From positions 5,016,859 to 5,080,858 of the forward strand of contig CM044967.1 of NCBI GenBank assembly GCA_024516035.1: DNA of 64,000 nt, in the 5' to 3' direction. Below are positions 21,254-31,440 of this stretch, one piece after another. How positions within the stretch are numbered: the first letter of the stretch is position 1; each line of letters opens with the position of its first letter. Position numbers and translations under genes: made by a program. The notes under the pieces were generated by a model that saw only the letters and a list, made by a program, of their open reading frames with translations, was not told the DNA's origin and made no database searches. The DNA comes from Bactericera cockerelli. Taxonomy: Eukaryota > Arthropoda > Insecta > Hemiptera > Triozidae.

Positions 21254-22099
21254 CCTGGAAGCAATCAAGTATAAACGGTGTTTTATGCTTTTTATGATTA
21301 ATAGTTTCTTGTATTGATAGTAATCAAACACCTCGGCCGAGGTGTGAAGAACGCCCTATACAAAGAAAGAGACAGAGCGGCAGAGTGTAAGGTATTACAT
21401 TATTACATTGACATAGATGATTACAAGGAGAGAGTTCGGGGCTTTAAGAAGAAAACATCACGGAAGTAGACTGTGATGGTTTGATTTTAATCAGAAAAGA
21501 GATGAAAACTATGTGAACTGGAAATTTGAGTAACTAAAGGTGAAAGAAATATGAAAAAGATATTGAAACAACAGCCCTAAGTAGTTAACTGTTCGTTTTA
21601 AATGGTTATATACAGGTATTATTAGAAAAGCATACGCAACATAGCATTACATGACTGAGTGAAGTTGAACTATTACATACTGAAAAAATTCATCACTGTT
21701 TTTACAAAATAGCTTCAGATTATCGAAACAATTCGGTGCAGCCTACGCCGCTTCAATAACAAAAAAAAATATTTCTTTTAAAAAAAATGGTAAAACTGAT
21801 TTTTCGAAAGAATTAAAAAATCTATTGATTCTGCGAAAAAAAAAATTATTGGAACCCGGGCCTCGTAGTGTCCACATCTTGAGAATTTATATGTGATGGA
21901 AAATGAAAACATCACCCTTCTATGCCAAAATGTTGTTCCCCAAGTGGTATTGACCAGAAAAGTGGAATTAACTGTCTTAACTGATTTTTTATTTCATAAT
22001 TCGTATTTAAAAACTTAAAAAAATCACCAAAATCTCACAAACAAAAAATTTCTTGAAAATAGAAAAAAGATAGAAAAGAGAAAAAAATTCTGAACTCAC

Positions 22100-22140
22100 C
22101 TGGATCTCTTGTCGAGTCTACCAAACAGATAGCGAGGTTT
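22100..22140 (-). other. Probable 5' UTR exon end (splice donor) of the repeat-protein gene
   Basis: On the minus strand gatccag|GTGAGTTC is a strong donor at 22100/22099, about 850 bp upstream of the acceptor at 21254. Together they give a plausible non-coding first exon and an intron of 22099-21255. The exon start and promoter could not be fixed; 22140 is arbitrary. Confidence 0.4.
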
Positions 22141-23277
22141 CATAAATTTTTAGATGAATAATATTTGAACAATTTGCACAGCTCTCAACTAGAAAGAAAG
22201 TTTAATTCTTAAATAGAAAGTTTTCAGTTAAAGAAAATAACAACAAACGCAACACGGTAATCAATCGAATTTCAACAATTTATTTGGTTTTTAAGTAATG
22301 AATATGTTTTATTTTTAATCAATGTCAAGTAGTGTTTTTAGAGCGAAAAATATATTAGTGTCAATCAAAATTTCCCTCAATTTTCAACTTTAATAAATGT
22401 ATGAAAACACAATTTTTTTTTTTTTTTTTTTTTTTTTCTTCAGTTTAACTCTTTTATTTTCAAAATTATAGTTAAACACTTAAACAACTCAATGTAAAAC
22501 TAAGCTTTCGAATACTGAAAAACTGATTTGTTCTAGAGCGGAAATCGACGTTGGATGGTGAGAATCAGCTTGAGCTGCAAATTTCTTTTTGAATTCACCA
22601 GCAATCTACATAAGTACAGACTCTTTTTATGAGTATGAAAAAAATCTCATCAGCACAACTTAAGGAAGTGCAGAACTCTTGTTTTGTCTTGTAACTATTT
22701 AGAAAAAGATATATTATATGATATGATATAATATGAAAAAGATAACTTTTTTTTATATTATATCATATACTCCACAACTCCACAATCCATACTGAGCTTA
22801 AATATAACATGCTTTACAATAATACATATAAAAAAAAATGCATGCAATAACTATTTTGCAAATAATATGATTTTTATTATTACAGCAGGAAGTGTATGGG
22901 TGAGCTGTTGATGACGTGGTGTATTTGGTCGTGCCGACTGAAACTAGACACAAGTCACTGAAGTCAGCATTTAAAAATAAAATGAAGTAAGCAATCCAGG
23001 AAAAAGTCATCTCTGTAGAGAGATAAAAAGAAATATTTGGAACATCACAAGTCTTGCTGTTACAAGAGATTTAGAATATTTAAAACTAAATAGGATAAGG
23101 AAAATAAGCAATAGATGAAACATTTTATTTATGGTTTGGGGTACAGAAAATTCATTTTGCCTTTGAAAACTGGGCATCGAAAATTTCAGCCCATTATAGG
23201 AACAATAATTTCCATTTCTGAAGAAAGAGATGGAAAGTTAAAAGTATAAAACAAATGAAAAATTGATGATTTTGATA
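22141..23277. other. Gap without gene
   Basis: AT-rich, with a T run at about 22412-22437 and an inverted ATATTATATGATATGATATA-type AT palindrome near 22710-22770. No exon was seen. Confidence 0.4.
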
Positions 23278-23412
23278 GCGTAGGGATCCGAATTTTTCCT
23301 CAATTATTTGAGATGTGACCACATAATAATACTCTGAGTGTTAGGTGGTAGAAATGCTTGAGCATTAACCTCGCCTGGTGGTTACCTTCCACTAAAGAGT
23401 ATTATTATTTCG
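23278..23412 (+). mobile_element. SINE-B, head deleted
   Basis: Starts at agcgtagggatccgaattt, skipping the B box region, then runs through accacataataatactctg and gttaggtggtagaaatgc to an (att) tail. Confidence 0.75.
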
Positions 23413-23563
23413 TGGACACGTGGTTCAAGTTGAAGATTCCGAAAAACAGGAAGTTCATAGAACAAGTTCTAGTTGTTCTGAAAACAACGATCACTTTCTA
23501 AATAAAATATATTCAAAATTCATATCGAGTATCTGGACACCAAAACATTTCATTTTTATTGCC

Positions 23564-23792
23564 TACTAGCGGGCTGTCGCCCGCTTTGCGGGCCGAGGCA
23601 TGGCCTTGAAAGCCAAAAATCCTTTTTTGCCAATGGCAGGTGTTGTAGTGGGAAAAATCCCGTCTTATTGCACATCTAGACTATAAGACAAAGCTACCTA
23701 CCAAATTTCAGCTTCCTAGGACTTACCAGTTCGGAGAAACAGTGATGAATCATTCAGTGAGTGAGTGAAACTCTCTTTTATAAGTATAGATT
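23564..23792 (+). mobile_element. Decayed retroelement 3' end, RTE-like
   Basis: Contains tactagcgggctgtcgcccg, cgctttgcgggcc, then ccaaatttcagcttcctagg and ttttataagtatagattt. This 'cgcccgctttgcgggc ... accaaatttcag ... tttataagtatagat' layout is typical of RTE-type LINE and derived ends widespread in insects. No reading frame remains. Confidence 0.5.
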
Positions 23793-23837
23793 TCAAGAAA
23801 CACTTTATTTAAAAAAAATACAAAATTGCAACAAGGT

Positions 23838-23895
23838 GTGATTATTGCCTTGGGCAATCCCTGCCATCAAAACTCCCTTTCGCCACTTTGAATAA
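23838..23895 (-). mobile_element. LINE 3'-end fragment
   Basis: Shares attattgcctngggcaatc and tgccatc with fragments at 29035, 40245, 43305, 51115, 51855 and 55090. On the minus strand it reads as a 3' UTR 'gattgcc..ggcaata'. Confidence 0.5.
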
Positions 23896-23948
23896 CTCAC
23901 TTGATGGGTAAGAAGCAGATTTATCGATTATCCCACACTTGAACCCTT

Positions 23949-24108
23949 ACAAATAATAATAATACTCTTTAGTGGAAGGCAACCACCAGGCGAGGTTAAT
24001 GCTCAAAGCATTTTCTACCACCTAACCCTCAGAGTCTTATTATTATATGTTATATGGTCACAAACTCAAATTAATGAGGAAAAATTCATGCACTGGGTGG
24101 GATTTGTG
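23949..24108 (-). mobile_element. SINE-B, 3' two thirds
   Basis: Inverted copy from the (taa)n tail through aaccaccaggcgaggttaat and tctaccacctaaccctcag to tgcactgggtgggattt. The tRNA-like head is cut at the B box. Confidence 0.8.
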
Positions 24109-24394
24109 ATGCCCGTAACGCCGTAACACAAATGTTACGGTCAAACAATTTTGTCCTCCTACCCAATCTGAAGCGAATACCCTTATAAATTATTTATTTA
24201 GAATTGAACACCGACCTGAGTATTGTAATAATTTTGTCAGGCAAGAGAAAGAAAAAGAATTTATGTATTTAAAAAAATCGGGATAGTCATCTACTGAGTA
24301 CAAATTAGCCTATTAAAGAGAAGGACTATGTGTTGAGTGAAAGGGATTGTCAATTCCCTTTAGTTCGGAAATTGGTATTGGTAAAGATAGGGCT

Positions 24395-24640
24395 ATCGGC
24401 TACGAAAGCTCTTTGTCACTGCGACCTTAGATAGATCTTTTGTGACATGCCCATGTTATTCTAAAAGAGATCTAAGGCGGAATTAATAGACAACATCAAT
24501 AACTTAAGTCGTTGGTAAGTGTCGGTTTTCCCTATCTTACACAGTACGCAATCCGTGACTTAGCGCCACAGAGGTATTAAAAAAATGTCTATTAATTCCG
24601 CCCCTAAGCTTTTAATATAGCTTAAGATTCTTTTAGTTCG
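24395..24640 (+). repeat. Repeat G interrupted by MITE M1
   Basis: Repeat G runs 24395-24472 and resumes at 24608 (gcttttaatatagcttaaga). The uninterrupted copy at 57776-57900 shows the same junction without insertion. M1 occupies 24476-24604. Confidence 0.7.
24476..24604. mobile_element. M1 MITE, copy 2
   Basis: 129 bp, ends ggcggaattaatagac and gtctattaattccgcccc, flanked by TAA at 24473-24475 and 24605-24607. The interior matches copy 3 (56011) in opposite orientation (aatacctctgtggcgc). Confidence 0.9.
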
Positions 24641-25211
24641 GACATAATTATGTATGATTTTATTTTATTTATTTGTTTTCTCTTCTTCTCGTTCATTTCT
24701 TTCTCCAAAATCACGTCTTTATTGATATCATTATTCTTATTATATCTCTTTAAATAAATAATTAAATAATAATGATGATTTCTAATAACAATAGAAATAA
24801 GTATAATGATATATTAAAAGTTAAATATTTAATGGTTATGGGTGAATAACTAATTAAAATAATTATTTAAAATGTTACCTAAATATTTTTGGGTGATTCT
24901 CCATTACTTTCCGCTCCTTGAGATAAGGAAAGTAAATATTAACCTTGACCAACCGCTTGATCAAGTACCACCAGTTGCATAGGTGGCAAACAGAAAAAGT
25001 TAAAAATGTACCTAATAGAAATGTAGACACAATCAATTAGCGAATGGCCAATCAAGTGCATGCATAAAATTCTTCATTAGCAACTTGGGGTTAATCTTAA
25101 CTTATTCGAGTTTGCGCATGGGCATTGCGGATTCTCCAATCTCGAGTCTCACGACACAGATCGCTGTGAGCAACCAGTCTTATGTAATATTATGAGCGCG
25201 CTCTGTCATCA
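24641..25211. other. Gap upstream of tRNA-Arg
   Basis: Very AT-rich to about 24900, then mixed. Nothing gene-like except the tRNA that follows. Confidence 0.4.
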
Positions 25212-25284
25212 GCCCCTGTGGCCCAGTGGATAAGGCATCGGACTTCTAATCCGAGGATCCTGGGTTCGAATCCCAGCAGGGATA
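25212..25284 (+). tRNA. tRNA-Arg (anticodon TCT)
   Basis: A 73-nt cloverleaf: D arm ggcc...ggc, anticodon stem tcgga/tccga with loop ctTCTaa, and T stem ctggg/cccag with loop ttcgaat. The acceptor gcccctg pairs with cagggat at five positions plus a terminal G-T; position 2:71 is a C-A mismatch. A T5 terminator follows at 25288-25292. It is probably functional; the mismatch is the only mark against it. Confidence 0.88.
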
Positions 25285-25411
25285 AATTTTTGGGCACTTT
25301 CGACTTTTTACATTCGTATGGTTTAGCTTTCTATTTTTTACCAAGATATTTATTTCACGATAAAACCCAAGATATTTATTACAAGTACATACTTTCTTTT
25401 TAATTTAGCTT

Positions 25412-25540
25412 ACCGATCTCGGTAACTTGATCGATAAGGCGGTGGACTTGTAATTCGGAGGTCCATGGTTCGAGTTTAATGTTCAGCAAAGATTTAGTAA
25501 AGCGAGTTATCACATCATGATTAACACAATTATGATAATT
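25412..25540 (+). mobile_element. SINE-A
   Basis: Plus copy 130 bp after tRNA-Arg: accgatctcggtaacttgat, box B ggttcgagttt (degenerate), tail gattaacacaattatgataa. Confidence 0.8.
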
Positions 25541-25787
25541 TATTTAGTGTCCAACAGAACCAATCATACAAAAGTAAATTCTATGTCCGTTTTGTGTGTA
25601 TTTCGAGTTTATCAGAAGCATAGAGTGCCAAAGAGCGAAGAACTTTCATAGGTAGTTTCGTAACGCAACAAACATGCGGTGTGCAATGCCAAGATCAAGT
25701 ATCTTCATATTCCTAATCCATGCGCACGGCAGTGTGTCAGGCCAAGTCCCGACCTGACGCAGTATTTATATTCACGATCCCGTAGTC

Positions 25788-25860
25788 ACCGTGGCCGAGT
25801 GGAGTTGCGCACTGGCTTGCATGCAAGGTAACCTGGGTTCGATTCCCAGCAGCGTAGACA
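25788..25860 (+). repeat. tRNA-like segment (SINE head or tRNA pseudogene)
   Basis: An A box (tggccgagtgg) and a B box (ggttcgattccc) are spaced as in a tRNA, but no acceptor stem forms and the anticodon arm (cttgcatgcaag) has no seven-base loop. It is probably the head of another retroposon. Confidence 0.5.
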
Positions 25861-26220
25861 TTTTCTGCTCTGTAATGGGATGTCCGTGGTCCAACTTGTG
25901 AGGATAATTGAGTAGTTGCTTTAATGTGAGCAGGGACCATTGGCGGTATTGTGGTCAAAATAAGATATTGGGAGAATGACGTATACAAACGATACGAGAA
26001 AAGTTCTATAATTCTGCGCTTTTGTATAGATATCGACCAGTGGTCAAAAGACTTTGTCACAAATCATTGGCACTCTTAACAGGGTTGCCTTTCTCTTCCG
26101 CACCACCCTTTAGGCATTCATAGAATTAAGTAATACCTATACATCAGTATTCATACCTATCTCTCGCAGTACTTAGAGCTCCTCAGCATTTTCCCCATTA
26201 TTTTACATAAGTAGTACCTA

Positions 26221-26365
26221 GTCTTTCACGAGGAATGTTCTCCTCTCGTCAGCTTTGACTCTGTGTCTTGAAGCGTGAGACGTGATGAAAGTTTCCGCGA
26301 TAAATTTCCCTCGGAGCAATTTCAGTTTCATCAGCTCTCGAGCTTTCTCATTTTCAATGAAGGCT
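26221..26365 (-). other. Short coding-like segment next to the purine tract
   Basis: On the minus strand, after a long pyrimidine tract ending ttcaag, about 46 codons read IENEKARELM... to LVKD and a stop at 26218-26220. Composition is rich in charged residues and CpG is preserved, unlike neighbouring DNA. No family is recognised and no donor or partner exon was found. The frame upstream is only (CT)n translation. It could be a terminal exon using the CT tract as a polypyrimidine tract, or chance. Confidence 0.2.
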
Positions 26366-26369
26366 TGAA

Positions 26370-27780
26370 AAGAGAATGGTGGGGAGAGAAAGAAGGGGAG
26401 AGGGAGAGATAAAAAAAGAAAGAGAGAGAAGGAAAGGGGTTTGGCAGAGAAATAGAAAGAGAAGGGTATGGCAGAGAAAGAGAGAAAGGCAGAGAGAGAG
26501 AGAGCAATGTGGGATAGGGAGAGATAAAAGAAGAAAGAGAGAGAAGGAAAGGGGTTCGGCAGAGAAATAGAAAGAGAGCGATATGGCAGAGACATAGCAG
26601 AGAGGAAGAGAAAGGGGAAGAGACAGAAAGAGAAGGAGATATGTTGGGTATTTTCAATGAAAACTTTTGGACAGAGGATGTTGGGGAGGTAGAAAAAAGG
26701 TTTGTGAAAAGGAGAGGAAGAAGAGAGAGAGAGCGAAAGATAGGAAGGTTCCAGAGTCAAGAGGAAGAGAGAAAAAGAGAGGATAGAAAAGAGGGAAAAG
26801 AGAGAGACATAGAGAAGGGTTGGGGAAGGAAGAGATAGAGCGAGAAAGGAAGAAAGATGGAGAGGTTACAGAGTAAAGAGGGAGAGAGAAAAAGAGAGGA
26901 TAGAAAAGAGGGAAAAGAGAGAGAGATAGAGAGGGGTTGGGGAGGGAAGAGACAGAACGAGAATAAAAGAAAGATGGAGAGGTTACAGAGTAAAGAGGGA
27001 GAGAGAAAAACAGAGGTTAGAGAAGAGGAAAAAAAGTGAGAGATAGAGAGGGGTAGGGGAGGAAGTATGGAGATAAATGGTTAGATAGGAGAGTGGAAGA
27101 TAGAGAAAGAAAGGTTGAAGTGAAAGAGATACCTAGAGAGGTCAACTTGAGAGAGAGAAAGATAAGATAACCTCAAAAGCAAAAGGCGAGGGAAAGATGG
27201 ATGGATAGAGAGGTCAATATGAGAGAGAGAAAGATGGATAAATAGAGAAGTCAACATGAAAGAGAGAGAGAGAGGAAGATATGAATACCCCAAAAGCAAA
27301 AGGCGAGAGAAAGATGGATAGATAGAGAGGTTAACATGAAAGAGAGAGAGAAAGAGAAGTCAACATGAAAGAGAGAGAGAAAGAAAGAAAGAAAGATATG
27401 AATATCTCAAAAGCAAAAGGCGAGAGAAAGATGGATAGATAGAGAAGTCAACGTGAAAGAGAGAGAGAGGAAGATATGAATATCTCAAAAGCAAAAGGCG
27501 AGAGAAAGATGGATAGATAGAGAAGTCAACGTGAAAGAGAGAGAGAGAGGAAGATATGAATATCTCAAAAGCAAAAGGCGAGAGAAAGATGGATAGATAG
27601 AGAAGTCAACGTGAAAGAGAGAGAGAGAGGAAGATATGAATATCTCAAAAGCAAAAGGCGAGAGAAAGATGGATAGATAGAGAAGTCAACGTGAAAGAGA
27701 GAGAGAGAGGAAGATATGAATATCTCAAAAGCAAAAGGCGAGAGAAAGATGGATAGATAGAGGTCAAACTGAGAGAGAAG
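26370..27780 (+). repeat. 1.4-kb purine-rich (GA) satellite
   Basis: Almost pure A/G on the plus strand. The left part (26370-27060) has imperfect ~110-bp units around agaaaaagagaggatagaaa. The right part (27110-27770) has units with the phrase aaaagcaaaaggcgagagaa ending at about 27188, 27304, 27422, 27500, 27580, 27660 and 27740, so spacing settles at 78-80 bp in the last units. Open frames across it are compositional. Confidence 0.9.
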
Positions 27781-28439
27781 AATTAGGAGGAGAGTAAGTT
27801 ACAGGAGAGGGGAAAATGAGCAGAGAATATGGAGACTAAAGAAGGGCTCCAATAGGTCATATATGGAGCTGTAGTAGAAAAATGGGATGGAAAGGGCGGA
27901 GAGAGAAAAATGAAAGGGAATTAGGAATGAGGCTTTTTAGACTAGGTACCTACTGTGGGGAATTTAAGGAAAAATTGAATGCTCATTGAAAAACAGGATA
28001 ATGTTTTGTATAATAATAGTAATATGGATAGATAGAGAGGTGATGGATAGATAGAGAGGAAGTTTGAATCACTCGATTCAAACTTCCGGATTATTCCAGG
28101 ATTTTTTTTAATGCTTCTGATGTTCAATCATGTGCCATCATGGGCCTAGAGCCCATATTCTCAGAAAAATTGTTGTATGTAGCGAAAAACGTGGTGTATT
28201 TTCCATGTCAATTATTCATTTTGTAAGGAAAAAAGATAGATTAGTGATATGACCATGCAGTTGGAAGCGACATTAGACCCAAATTGAAAAAAAGATAAAT
28301 TATTTAGCATTTATGCTATTGTGAAAATAATTATTTACTTACTTAACTGTGACCAGAGCCTCAACAGCTTGTCTCCACATATCTCGTTCTTGTGCAGCGT
28401 CTATCCATGTTTCGGTATCAATTCTGAAATGGGATCAAT
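27781..28439. other. Gap without gene
   Basis: Purine-rich at first, then AT-rich. An inverted pair tttgaatcactcg / attcaaacttcc lies near 28062-28086. No gene was seen. Confidence 0.4.
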
Positions 28440-28640
28440 GAGATGAAGTGGTTAACGCGCTAGTCTTGTACTCCAAGTAGCGTAGGGATCCGTTGGTTCG
28501 AATCCCACCCAATGCACAAATTTTCCCTCATTTATTTGAGAATATGATCACATAATAATTAGACTCTGAGGGTTAGGTGGTAAAAAAGCTTTAAGCATTA
28601 ACCTCGCCTGGTGGTTACCTTCCACTAAAGATTATTATTA
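28440..28640 (+). mobile_element. SINE-B
   Basis: Starts inside the head (gtggttaacgcgctagtctt), B box ggttcgaatcc, body gatcacataataattagact, tail attattattatg. Intact except for the first ~20 bp. Confidence 0.85.
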
Positions 28641-28834
28641 TGAATTCTCATCTTTTGAACATCGTTTTCTATGTTGATAATCTATCTTAGTTTTCGTCTG
28701 TCTTGTAACCTTAACACTTCTACTTTTTCAGCAAGAACAATTCTTAGTGAACGATGCTCTTTAATTCTAGCAACATGACCTGCATTTTTCAATCTTCTGT
28801 TTTTCATTACTTGTATCAGTACGAGTATAAACAG

Positions 28835-29075
28835 AAAAGTGAGAATTTGTACTAGATGTACATGAATATCAGACATACCTGGACAGCTGTATTATTATTA
28901 TTTAACACTTTATTAATATGGACATTTATACAACACAGATTATTACAAATAATTTTACATTCTAAGAAGAAGTAAGAAGGGAAAAAAATGAAGAAACAAT
29001 CAATAAATTTAGGTATATATCCTAACTAAACAGCGGGGTTATTGCCTTTGGCAACCTCTTCCACTAAAGCTGTAT
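28835..29075. repeat. Repeat H fragment followed by LINE 3' end
   Basis: 28835-28895 is repeat H (tgtactagatgtacatgaat). From 28905 to 29075 the sequence reads, on the minus strand, as a non-LTR 3' UTR: gaggttgccaaaggcaataa near 29040-29075 and an A-rich, AATAAAG-containing end at about 28910-28925. Confidence 0.5.
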
Positions 29076-29397
29076 TGTATTGGGGGATCTATATCTATCA
29101 TATAGTTCTCTGTTCTTCAATATTCTCCATTGTTCTCGTTATTTTCGGTACATACAAAATAAATAATAATAATAATAATTCGGGAACCATCTCAACCCTT
29201 CACATATTCTCTCTGCCTAGTCTGAAAATTTCATATCTCCATTTTAAACGTTGAACGCAATAAACTAGAAGACACCGCCTCCCCTCAATCAGGGAAGACG
29301 AGAACATTTCTGCGAGTATTCCCAGATATTTTTTGATCGGTGAAAGAGAAAAATTTAATAAACCGTTTTGATAAAAGTCCTCTTAATAATTTATTTC

Positions 29398-30330
29398 GCC
29401 CCTCTCTCTCTCTCTCTCTCTCCCTCCCCCTCCCCCTGTCCCCGTATCTCTTTCAATTTTCTTCCCTACCTTCATCTCTCTCTCACACACACACAATTTC
29501 TTCCTTGATATCTCTTATTTTTTGCCCTTCCTTCTTTCTTCGCTCTATCCATCTCTCACTCTTTTATATTTTCATCCTGTGTCTTCTTTCTCTCTCTCAT
29601 CTCTCTTTTTTATGTGCATGTTTCCTAACTTTTTCTCTCTCTCTCTCTTCCCTTTTCTTCCTGTGTCTCCTTTCTCCTCTTTTTTTATCTGCATGTTTTT
29701 CTCTCTGCTTCTTTCTTTCTCTCTCTCTCTTTCCCCCTTTTCTTCCTGTGTCTCCTTTCTCTCTTTTTTATCTGCATGTTTCCTAACTTTCTTTCTTTCT
29801 GCTTCTTTCTCTCTCTCTCTCTCTTTCTTCCCTTTTCTTCCTGTGTCTCCTTTCTCTCTTTTTTTATCTGCATGTTTTTCTCTCTGCTTCTTTCTTTCTC
29901 TCTCTCTCTTTCCCCCTTTTCTTCCTGTGTCTCCTTTCTCTCTTTTTTTATCTGCATGATTCCTAACTTTTTTCTCTCTGCTTCTCTCTCTCTCTCTCTC
30001 TCCCTCTCTTTCCCCCTTTTCTTCCTGTGTCTCCTTTCTCTCTTTTTTATCTGCATGTTTTTCTCTCTGCTTCTTTCTTTCTCTCTCTCTCTTTCCCCCT
30101 TTTCTTCCTGTGTCTCCTTTCTCTCTTTTTTTATCTGCATGTTTTTCTCTCTGCTTCTTTCTCTCTCTCTCTCTCTCCCTCTCTTTCCCCCTTTTCTTCC
30201 TGTGTCTCCTTTCTCTCTTTTTTATCTGCATGTTTTTCTCTCTGCTTCTTTCTTTCTCTCTCTCTCTTTCCCCCTTTTCTTCCTGTGTCTCCTTTCTCTC
30301 TTTTTTTATCTGCATGTTTTTCTCTCTGCT

Positions 30331-30366
<36 letters not shown>

Positions 30367-30725
30367 CCTTTTCTTCCTGTGTCTCCTTTCTTTCTTTTTT
30401 ATCTTCATGTTTCGTAACTTTTTTCTTTCTGCTTCTTTCTCTCTCTCTTTTTCTCCCCTTTTCTTCCTGTGTCTCCTTTCTCTCTCTTTTTATCTGCATG
30501 TTTCCTAACTTTTTTCTTTCTGCTTCTTTCTCCCTCTCTCTTTCTCCCCTTTTCTTCCTGTGTCTCCTTTCTCTCTTTTTTATCTGCATGTTTCCTAACT
30601 TTTTTCTTTCTGCTTCTTTCTCTCTCTCTCTTTCTCCCCTTTTCTTCCTGTGTCTCCTTTCTCTCTTTTTTTATCTGCATGATTCCTAACTTTTTTTCTC
30701 TTTGCTTCTTTCTCTCTCTCCCCCC
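29398..30725 (-). repeat. 1.3-kb pyrimidine-rich (CT) satellite
   Basis: Almost pure C/T on the plus strand. Units of roughly 65-100 bp each contain cttttcttcctgtgtctcc, tttttatctgcatg and either tttttctctctgcttc or tttcctaac, at least twelve times. Length differences come from (ct)n expansion. Many long open frames on both strands here are translations of the repeat and not genes. Confidence 0.95.
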
Positions 30726-30726
30726 G

Positions 30727-30842
30727 TTCCTTAACTCGGACTAAATATTGCGCTGTGATTGGTTGATAATGCAACTTGAGGGATGAGGGATAGTCAGCCG
30801 TTGCCTTTGTTGTAATTTTATTTTATAATTCAGCCCTTGGTG
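30727..30842. mobile_element. M2 MITE remnant
   Basis: Internal phrases cttgagggatgagggatag and the end ttttataattcagccctt match the M2 copies at 10818-11355. The left end is lost at the CT tract. Confidence 0.5.
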
Positions 30843-30950
30843 TTTTTTTCAACTCTAGGTTTGATCTCAGCTTTCTCACGACACCCATAACTCAAAAAGG
30901 TATAATCTAGCGATAATGCAAATCTTTTTGATTAAGTTAAAAAAAAAAGC

Positions 30951-31264
30951 TCCCCACATTAACCTCACCAAGCCTGAGTAGGGCCGGAAATGCCAGCGTC
31001 ACGTGCTTGGAGAGAACACAATTTTCTTCGAAAAGTCTGCCCCAATCGGGAATCGAACTCGGGATATCTGTACTACGGGCAGTAGTACACTTGACTACGA
31101 GGTTTGACTAAAAGTTGAAGTTATCATTTTTGTGTTAATCATTTTCATGATATCACAACTAGTCAAACTCGCTTTACTAAATCCACGCTGAAACCGGAAC
31201 TTGAACGCAGACCGACCGCAGGATACAAGTCCGCCGCCTTATCCATCAAGCTACTGAGGTCGGT
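30951..31264 (-). mobile_element. Composite SINE-C + SINE-A
   Basis: SINE-C (30951-31095) joins SINE-A (31120-31264) through the spacer gaggtttgactaaaagttga. The same junction is present at 13129-13165 (ccaggtttgactgaaatttg), so the pair is a duplicated composite. No second copy of the 14-mer follows here. Confidence 0.8.
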
Positions 31265-31282
31265 GATTTATTTGATTATATT

Positions 31283-31382
31283 ACCACGAAATAAATAGCA
31301 CTGTGAAGGTTAGGTGGTAGAAAATGCTTTCAGCAATAACTGCGTCTAGTCTCTAGTGGTTATCTTCCACCAAAGGGTCTAT
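31283..31382 (+). mobile_element. SINE-B tail fragment
   Basis: gttaggtggtagaaaatgct and gtggttatcttccaccaaag match the 3' part of SINE-B. The head is missing. Confidence 0.6.
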
Positions 31383-31440
31383 CATTTTCATTGCACAAAG
31401 TATGTTGATAACTCATTTGTTGATAACACATGTATCTTTT

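Noticed and set aside
26218..26760. 180-codon minus-strand frame rich in Ser/Leu/Phe
   Set aside because: All but the last ~46 codons are translation of the GA tract. Only the tail was kept as a weak candidate.
27110..27770. Regular 78-80-bp repeats considered as a CRISPR array
   Set aside because: The whole unit repeats with no unique spacers, and the genome is eukaryotic.
29340..30744. Many long frames on both strands (Ser/Leu/Phe-rich or Lys/Arg/Glu-rich), up to 278 codons
   Set aside because: They are translations of the pyrimidine satellite; all frames are similarly open because the tract has few stops.
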